Assembly: GCA_017433725.1 (NCBI GenBank)
Contig: JAFRGQ010000076.1
Span: 40,520-104,519 of the forward strand
Source: Lachnospiraceae bacterium
GTDB taxonomy: Bacteria > Bacillota > Clostridia > Lachnospirales > Lachnospiraceae
DNA length: 64,000 nt
Reading direction: 5' to 3'
The position numbers and the translations under genes are program-made. The notes beneath the pieces were generated by a model that was not told where the DNA came from, made no database searches, and worked only from the letters and a program-made list of their open reading frames with translations. Shown here piece by piece: positions 59,126-64,000 of this stretch; position 1 is the stretch's first letter, and every line of letters starts with the position of its first letter.

Positions 59126-62100
59126 TCACTTCACCGCATACCATGCAATCTTCTCAGCCCTCCAGCCAAGTTTTACAATTGTATCGTACTCCGACTTGCT
59201 CTTTGTATAGTGGTGAGTCCCCATCTTAGCATTCGGGTTATATGCCCGGTAAACCGGCGTAGTCTTGGTTTCAGACGCATAGAATGCAATGCCCTCATAC
59301 TTCCAGCCCAGCTTCACAAGCTTGTCCTTCTCCGCAGCGCTCTTTGTGTAGAAGTGATCATTTCCGGCATTCTTATTGTAAAGACGGTAGACCGGGATGC
59401 TCGATTTCTTTGCCGCGTACCAGCCGATCTTCTCATTCTTCCACCCCAGTTTGATCAGATTATCGCGTTCGGTTGCGCTTCCTGTGAAGAAATGCTCACC
59501 GCTGTTGGGGTTGTATAACCTGTAAATCGGAACAGCCTCCTCCTTTACCGTGAAATTGCAGGTTGCGGTCTTTTTCCCGTCCTTTGTAGTAACAGTAATG
59601 GTCGCACTTCCGACCTTAAGAGCCTTGACAAGGCCTTTAGAGTCCACCGTCGCAACCGCTGTGTTACTGCTCTTCCATGTGACCGCCTTGTTCTGCGCGT
59701 CATCGGGCTTTACGATCGCCTTGAGCTGAAGTGACTTTCCGACATAAATCGAGGCAGATTTTCTGTCGAGGCTCACAGACGTCACCTTGACCGGCTCTAC
59801 TTCTTCAGTTCCGAGGAACTTTCCGCAGTCACCGCAGGTGTATGTGATTGTCTTCGAGCCGTCCGCATTCTTCTTCTCGGAGCTCTTGACATCCTGATGC
59901 TTGTGGAGATAGAGACTGTCGACGCTTCCCCAGCCTCCGTCTTTCACGCCAAGCTCGACCTGTAGTTTTACATCCTTCGGGCTGTCTATGAAAAATGTCA
60001 CTTCACCGTTCAGGAATTCCGACGGATCCGCGGTCCAGTCCTGCAGTGTGAGCGGCTCGCCGGAGGCAAGGGTTTTTCCGTCCGAATCAAGAATATTGAG
60101 AGTCACGGTATCGTCCATTTTACCCATACCGGTGATTTCAAGTGAATACCATCCCTTCTCGAGGGAAATAGCATCCTTCAAAGTAGCTTTGTCGGTCACC
60201 GCCTTCGGGCTGTACCAGTGCAGTGAATGATTTCCCGCCAGCACATCCTGATTTGACGGAAGTTCCATCCCGCTGCCTTCCAGTTCATAGCCGTCAGCTG
60301 TCTCAAAGCCGTAAATGTTCTCGTCCGTCAGGATATTTGCTTCACGGACAATGACTGTGCAGGTGGTCTCTGCGCTCGTCGCCCCGTCACTGCAAGTGCG
60401 GCTCAGTGTAAGCTCTCCGTGAACTTCATATGTACCTACGCCCGTGATTGCCGCGACATCCTCTTCTGACCACGCGGCCGGTTCTCCGATCGTGCCGACG
60501 TTTGCCTTCGAATACGTGACGTCAACGTGCTCCGGGAGAGCAGCTGCAACTGCATTTGCAATATCATCCGTTAAGTCCACAGTGATTTCAGGCGTGTCGA
60601 CCTTGTCCACTACAAGCACTGTGCTCTCAGCGCCGGTCTTCACGTACTCCCACACATGGAGAGACGGAAGCGGCATCCCGTCCGGACCGAACATCGCTTC
60701 GTTGTCGATCGGAGATCCTCCTGCGTAGATGCCGTCCGGTCCCACGTTAGGGTCATATTCGGCCGCTGCTTTGGCTGCCCAGCCGCATCCGTATTCTTCC
60801 CAGAGAAGCTGATTATTCGCGATGATCGCATCCAGCTCGTCTCCGCTCTTTCCGGTCGTGTCACCCACGGTGATCCATGCCGGCTCCCAGTAGAATACGC
60901 CGAGGCCGCCGACTTCACTTGTAGCGTTTATGACTTCCCGGATCGCCGTAGCCTGTCCCTGAACGGTCGAGGGATAGGTGGCGTTTGCGCCCTTGGCAGC
61001 TTCACTCGGAATCGTGTTCGTAAATCCATCCGAATCTTCCAGAGTATATGTGTAGCTGGTCTCCGCGACCATGACATTCTTGCCGTATGTATCTTTCACG
61101 GACTTCATCTGATTCTTGAGATTAGCCAGAGTCCCGTGCCAGTACGGATAGTAAGACGTTGCGAGCACATCATAGTCGACATTGTTATCCGCAAGCCGCT
61201 TTGCCCACGTCGTCATGTTACCGCTCTCCGGATTCGTGACATGGATGACGACTTTTACCTGCGCCGCATTTCCGTACTGTATTTCAGAAAATGCGCGGAC
61301 GCCCATCGATCCCTCCGAAAACAGTCTGCACATTCCCTGAATGTCCGAAGAAGATGTACCGGCAATACCGGATGTCGTCTCATTTCCGACCTGGACCATA
61401 TCGATCTGCGCTCCGGTCTGAGCAATCGTCAGCAGGGACTCAGCCGTAAAATCCCCGAGCTCGGCTTCTTTTAAGTCGGAATCATAGTTTCTCCACGCTT
61501 TCGGCACGAGCTGGCGGCCCGGATCTGCCCAGAAGTCACTGTAATGGAAGTCAATCAACATGCCGACCCCGGCACCGGCGCAGGCCTTGGCAATCCTCAC
61601 TGCATTACTCACATCGCAGTTACCGCCGCCATATCCGTTCTCGTCAGCGTCGAACGGATCATTCCAGATACGGACTCGCACATGTGTAATTCCGTTGTCT
61701 GCGAGGAACTGAACAAATTTATCGAGTTTTGCCTGACTGTCATCCCCGTCAAGAGCATTTCCATCCCAGTCACCGTAGATGACTCCCGCATCTATAAGTG
61801 ACGGTGCGCTGGAAATGTCCATGCCCATGATAAAATCATCTGTTAAAGTAGATACACGCTCCACGTCTATATCCGCTTCGACAGGTTTGACTTCCTCTTT
61901 CACTTCGAACTCAATATAGGTGTCCGGCACGATCTTCTTCCACTCGGCGTCCTCCACATCGTAACCTACCCTGTAAGTGCCCGCCTCATGGAACGTGATT
62001 TTTGCGGAAATAGACTTCCCGTTATCATCCTTTTCCATCGTAAAGTTGTGGCAATAATCGTCTGACCAGTCATCGCCCCAGAAATACATGTAACAGTCAA

Positions 62101-62770
62101 CAGTGTTAAGATCTGTGATCTTTACTCCGTCCTGTGTAAGTGTTGCAGTGAGTGTCACCGTGTCTCCCACATGGAGATCATCTGTGATGTCCGGCACCAC
62201 GGTTACAGAAGTTCCCTGTTGAGCTTCTTCTGTGACTGAAAACTGAGCATAGTTATTTCCGGCTATTGTGCTCCAGGTGCTGTCCTGCAGATTATAACCT
62301 ACATTGTATTCGCCCGGCTCCGTGAAAGTCACGGTTGCTGTCAGGCTTCTGCCGGAGTTCCCGTCATTTTCCAGCGTATAACCCTCGGTCTGATAGTCAC
62401 CGGTCCACTCATCTTTCCAGAAGTAGATATAAAGACCTGCTTCTTCCAGATTTGTGACCTTCTCACCGTTCCGGTAGACCTGCGCTGTCATTGTGACGGT
62501 ATCTCCGACATGGTAGTCGGAATCCTTACTCAGAGCCATGTCGAAGGTGTAGTCGTCAGCGCCTACGAGTTCTTCACTTTCTTCCGCAGTCGCTTCCATG
62601 CTCTCCTCCACAGTCGCTTCCGTATTTTCTTCCACGATTTCTTCCGTGTTCTCTTCCACAGTTTCTTCCGCCTGCTTTTCCTCAGCACCCCATACCACGC
62701 CCGGTATGAGTGTCAGGATCAGCAGTGTTGCAAGTAACAATGATAAGAGTTTTCTTCCTGCTTTCTTCAT
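59126..62770 (-). CDS. Secreted GH53 endo-beta-1,4-galactanase, multidomain
   Basis: A 1214-residue exported protein from ATG 62770 after GAAAGGGGAAGAAAT. Signal peptide (~1-28), a Glu/Thr-rich linker (~30-68), then two related beta modules (~70-185 and ~188-295; WKDEWTGDYQTEGYTLENDG and WGDDWSDDYCHNFTMEKDDN). The GH53 domain covers ~310-690: FIMGMDISSAPSLIDAG, VRVRIWNDPFDADENGYGGG, VQVGNETTSG (acid/base Glu ~463) and VMVAETSYT (nucleophile Glu ~568). After it come an Ig-like region, a carbohydrate-binding-like module (~810-930), a Big_2 domain (VTSVSLDRKSASIYVGKSLQ) and three DUF5648-type repeats (PVYRLYNPNSGEHFFTGSAT and two more) to the end. Cleaves galactan side chains of pectin. No membrane anchor, so the C-terminal repeats may hold it to the wall. 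Confidence 0.9.
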   Translation of the reverse strand: MKKAGRKLLSLLLATLLILTLIPGVVWGAEEKQAEETVEENTEEIVEENTEATVEESMEATAEESEELVGADDYTFDMALSKDSDYHVGDTVTMTAQVYRNGEKVTNLEEAGLYIYFWKDEWTGDYQTEGYTLENDGNSGRSLTATVTFTEPGEYNVGYNLQDSTWSTIAGNNYAQFSVTEEAQQGTSVTVVPDITDDLHVGDTVTLTATLTQDGVKITDLNTVDCYMYFWGDDWSDDYCHNFTMEKDDNGKSISAKITFHEAGTYRVGYDVEDAEWKKIVPDTYIEFEVKEEVKPVEADIDVERVSTLTDDFIMGMDISSAPSLIDAGVIYGDWDGNALDGDDSQAKLDKFVQFLADNGITHVRVRIWNDPFDADENGYGGGNCDVSNAVRIAKACAGAGVGMLIDFHYSDFWADPGRQLVPKAWRNYDSDLKEAELGDFTAESLLTIAQTGAQIDMVQVGNETTSGIAGTSSSDIQGMCRLFSEGSMGVRAFSEIQYGNAAQVKVVIHVTNPESGNMTTWAKRLADNNVDYDVLATSYYPYWHGTLANLKNQMKSVKDTYGKNVMVAETSYTYTLEDSDGFTNTIPSEAAKGANATYPSTVQGQATAIREVINATSEVGGLGVFYWEPAWITVGDTTGKSGDELDAIIANNQLLWEEYGCGWAAKAAAEYDPNVGPDGIYAGGSPIDNEAMFGPDGMPLPSLHVWEYVKTGAESTVLVVDKVDTPEITVDLTDDIANAVAAALPEHVDVTYSKANVGTIGEPAAWSEEDVAAITGVGTYEVHGELTLSRTCSDGATSAETTCTVIVREANILTDENIYGFETADGYELEGSGMELPSNQDVLAGNHSLHWYSPKAVTDKATLKDAISLEKGWYSLEITGMGKMDDTVTLNILDSDGKTLASGEPLTLQDWTADPSEFLNGEVTFFIDSPKDVKLQVELGVKDGGWGSVDSLYLHKHQDVKSSEKKNADGSKTITYTCGDCGKFLGTEEVEPVKVTSVSLDRKSASIYVGKSLQLKAIVKPDDAQNKAVTWKSSNTAVATVDSKGLVKALKVGSATITVTTKDGKKTATCNFTVKEEAVPIYRLYNPNSGEHFFTGSATERDNLIKLGWKNEKIGWYAAKKSSIPVYRLYNKNAGNDHFYTKSAAEKDKLVKLGWKYEGIAFYASETKTTPVYRAYNPNAKMGTHHYTKSKSEYDTIVKLGWRAEKIAWYAVK

Positions 62771-62843
62771 ATTTCTTCCCCTTTCGTCGCACTACGCAAA
62801 ATGTCATATGGGCAGTTTTGATATCTCCTATTTTACCAGTGAA

Positions 62844-62887
62844 TTTTGCAAATTTGTAAGATTTAACGGCTTTATTTTTTGCAAATT
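62844..62887 (-). promoter_or_regulatory. Paired TTTTGCAAATT repeats upstream of the galactanase
   Basis: TTTTGCAAATT occurs at 62844-62854 and 62877-62887, 33 bp apart (three helix turns), 75-117 bp upstream of the start. Each has a near-palindromic centre, as for a dimeric regulator. No promoter pair was fixed. Confidence 0.45.
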
Positions 62888-62934
62888 CTACCATTTTGCG
62901 GTACATGCTGCTGCTAAATAATATGACATAAAAA

Positions 62935-62978
62935 AGACGACTCCCCCGATGTATTCATCCACACCGGGAAAATCGTCT
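62935..62978 (-). terminator. Terminator of the TatD-linked radical SAM gene
   Basis: AGACGA (62935-62940) pairs with TCGTCT (62973-62978), with CCCG/CGGG inside. On the minus strand it is followed by TTTTTTATG. Confidence 0.65.
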
Positions 62979-62990
62979 CTGATAATTATC

Positions 62991-63060
62991 AAGAACGCCT
63001 CGGCGTTCTTGCCGCGCCGCGCATGGTGCGTAGCACCTTCCTTAATGCGCGGTTGCGATA
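62991..63060 (+). repeat. Mosaic palindromic repeat, 5' half copy
   Basis: AAGAACGCCTCGGCGTTCTT (62991-63010), then CCGCGCAT and ATGCGCGG arms around GGTGC-GTA-GCACC, ending GGTTGCGATA. Nearly identical to the first 68 bases of 63863-63991, but the 3' half is absent. Confidence 0.85.
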
Positions 63061-63136
63061 TTTAGTCTCTCTCGATTTCTGACGCTGAACTCAAGTAAGC
63101 CGAAGCCGGCATATTCCAAGCCGGCCATGTAATTTC

Positions 63137-63739
63137 TCAGCTCTCAAACGGTCGCACGCGAAGTGTCACTCCGAGTGACTCGCAGATCCGCCTCGACTCC
63201 TCCTGCTCCTTCGGCGTCGTGACTTTGTCGACCACCGTCATAACAACCTTCGGGACATATTTCGTGCATTCCTTCGCATAGTCGAGCATAGCCTGCCATG
63301 ACCCGATACCGAATTTCGAGCGGGTCAGCTTCAGATAATCCTCCGCATTGTTGGCGTTCAGGCTGATAGATACAGTGTCGATGAGCCCCTCAAGGTCAGC
63401 CTCCGTCGGGCGTTTCCAGATCAGGTCAGCCAGACCGTTGGTATTAATGCGAATCTTGATGTCCGACTTGGAACGGATGTAAGCTGCCACTTCGAGAAGT
63501 TCAGGCAGACGCTCCGTCGGCTCTCCGTAACCGCAGAAGACGACCTCATCATACCTGCTCAGATCCCACGAATCGATCGAGGCTTTCACCTCATCTACGC
63601 TCGGCTCATGCTCCAGCCAGAGAGAGTCCGATCCGAAGACACCCGGCCCGTTCTGACGCAGGCAGAAGGTGCATGCGCAAGGGCAGCGGTTCGTCATGTT
63701 CACGTATATTCCGTTTTTTACTTTATATGTAATCGTCAT
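63137..63739 (-). CDS. Radical SAM protein of the TatD-linked type
   Basis: A 200-residue protein from ATG 63739 after GGGAGATTAGT. The radical SAM cluster motif NMTNRCPCACTFCLRQNGPG (CxxxCxxC, residues ~14-33) and the GGE-like VVFCGYGEPTERLPELLEVA (~66-85) are present; RINTNGLADLIWKRP and DTVSISLNANNAEDYLKLTR follow. The short length and these motifs fit the TatD-associated radical SAM family, usually next to or fused with a TatD nuclease; the partner, if present, is beyond the window. Reaction unknown. Confidence 0.88.
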   Translation of the reverse strand: MTITYKVKNGIYVNMTNRCPCACTFCLRQNGPGVFGSDSLWLEHEPSVDEVKASIDSWDLSRYDEVVFCGYGEPTERLPELLEVAAYIRSKSDIKIRINTNGLADLIWKRPTEADLEGLIDTVSISLNANNAEDYLKLTRSKFGIGSWQAMLDYAKECTKYVPKVVMTVVDKVTTPKEQEESRRICESLGVTLRVRPFES

Positions 63740-63862
63740 ACTAATCTCCCATTATCATTATTATGTATGCACTAAAACCTCACTTGTCTCTTCAAGGTAA
63801 GCCGGATTTGAACTTATGCTTTGCAGTGTCCCTGCGAAGCATAATCTCGATGAGGCGTAATC
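63740..63862. other. Upstream region of the TatD-linked gene, nothing else seen
   Basis: Short AT-rich stretch (ATTATCATTATTATG) and TTTGCAGTGTCCCTGCGAAG, a weak hairpin. No gene is supported; a promoter for the leftward gene is likely here but not fixed. Confidence 0.35.
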
Positions 63863-63991
63863 AAGAACGCCTCGGCGTTCTTGCCGCGCCGCGCATGGTG
63901 CGAAGCACCTTCCTTAATGCGCGGCTGCGATCCGCCGTGCCTAAGCATGCGTAACAATGCTCCAGTGGAGCATTGTGTAGCTGAGGCTTTT
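63863..63991 (+). repeat. Mosaic palindromic repeat, complete copy 2
   Basis: Contains in order AAGAACGCCTCGGCGTTCTT, CCGCGCAT/ATGCGCGG around GGTGC-GAA-GCACC, GCGATCCGCCGTGCCTAAGC, and CAATGCTCC/GGAGCATTG, ending GCTGAGGCTTTT. The 3' 67 bases are identical to the copy at 40699. It lies at the right edge, upstream of the radical SAM gene. Confidence 0.88.
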
Positions 63992-64000
63992 AATCTCTGA

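Noticed and set aside
63763-63954. 63-codon plus-strand frame at the right edge
   Set aside because: It runs through the palindromic repeat and has no ribosome binding site or protein-like sequence.
1-64000. tRNA, rRNA or prophage attachment site
   Set aside because: No cloverleaf-like, rRNA-like or integrase sequence was recognised in any part of the window.

Overview
The window looks like chromosome from a low-to-mid GC, Gram-positive anaerobe of the Clostridia, most plausibly Lachnospiraceae-like. Supporting signs are AGGAGG-type ribosome binding sites, Rho-independent terminators, LPXTG-type cell-wall sorting signals with class C sortases, YARHG and zinc-ribbon proteins, cobalamin and nickel-pincer cofactor genes, and a large secreted GH53 galactanase. 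The taxonomic call is inference from gene content; no rRNA or tRNA gene was seen.

Left part (1-16 kb): a truncated AI-2E-family permease, a DtxR/MntR-type metal regulator and a Nudix hydrolase. A ten-gene, leftward Mrp/Mbh-type cation antiporter operon follows (mrpE-F-G-DUF4040-B-C and four NuoL/M/N-like subunits) with no redox module beside it. Next come a small membrane protein and a rightward single-chain ABC exporter of CydDC architecture.

16-28 kb: housekeeping genes of mixed orientation: iron-dependent alcohol dehydrogenase, SseB-like protein, HD hydrolase, NhaC-type antiporter, CDF cation transporter, LysR regulator, a LemA-like membrane protein, a zinc-ribbon/YARHG protein, a Cof-type HAD phosphatase and an NrtR-like regulator with a decayed Nudix box. 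Several gaps are occupied by related two-tier hairpin elements.

27.5-39 kb: a leftward metal-cofactor and corrinoid block (cobW-like GTPase, cobQ, cobO, then cbiC-larC-larB). Between cobO and cbiC lie four accessory genes: a PstI/BsuBI-type restriction-modification pair that is visibly AT-richer than its surroundings, and a vWA-domain protein paired with a macro-domain/HTH protein. A palindromic repeat lies inside the 3' coding part of cbiC.

39-48.5 kb: an AmmeMemoRadiSam-type radical SAM enzyme; two convergent SH3b mini-proteins, each with a double-glycine leader-like N-terminus; a FUSC-type membrane protein fused to a degenerate HAD-like domain; an amino-acid ABC transporter operon; and an AAA ATPase/winged-helix gene preceded by seven helically phased GTTATAAA-type octamers.

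48.5-64 kb: a leftward sortase-pilus island (major pilin, two class C sortases, minor pilin, 1520-residue tip-like adhesin), a secreted multidomain GH53 endo-galactanase with C-terminal cell-surface repeats, and a TatD-linked radical SAM protein. A mosaic palindromic repeat of about 125-130 bp has two near-complete copies (40.7 and 63.9 kb), one half copy (63.0 kb), one copy inside cbiC and one remnant (34.8 kb).

Best candidates for something undescribed: the GG-leader SH3b pair, the vWA plus macro-HTH pair, the phased octamer array before the ATPase gene, the FUSC-HAD fusion, and the mosaic repeat that has become coding in cbiC.
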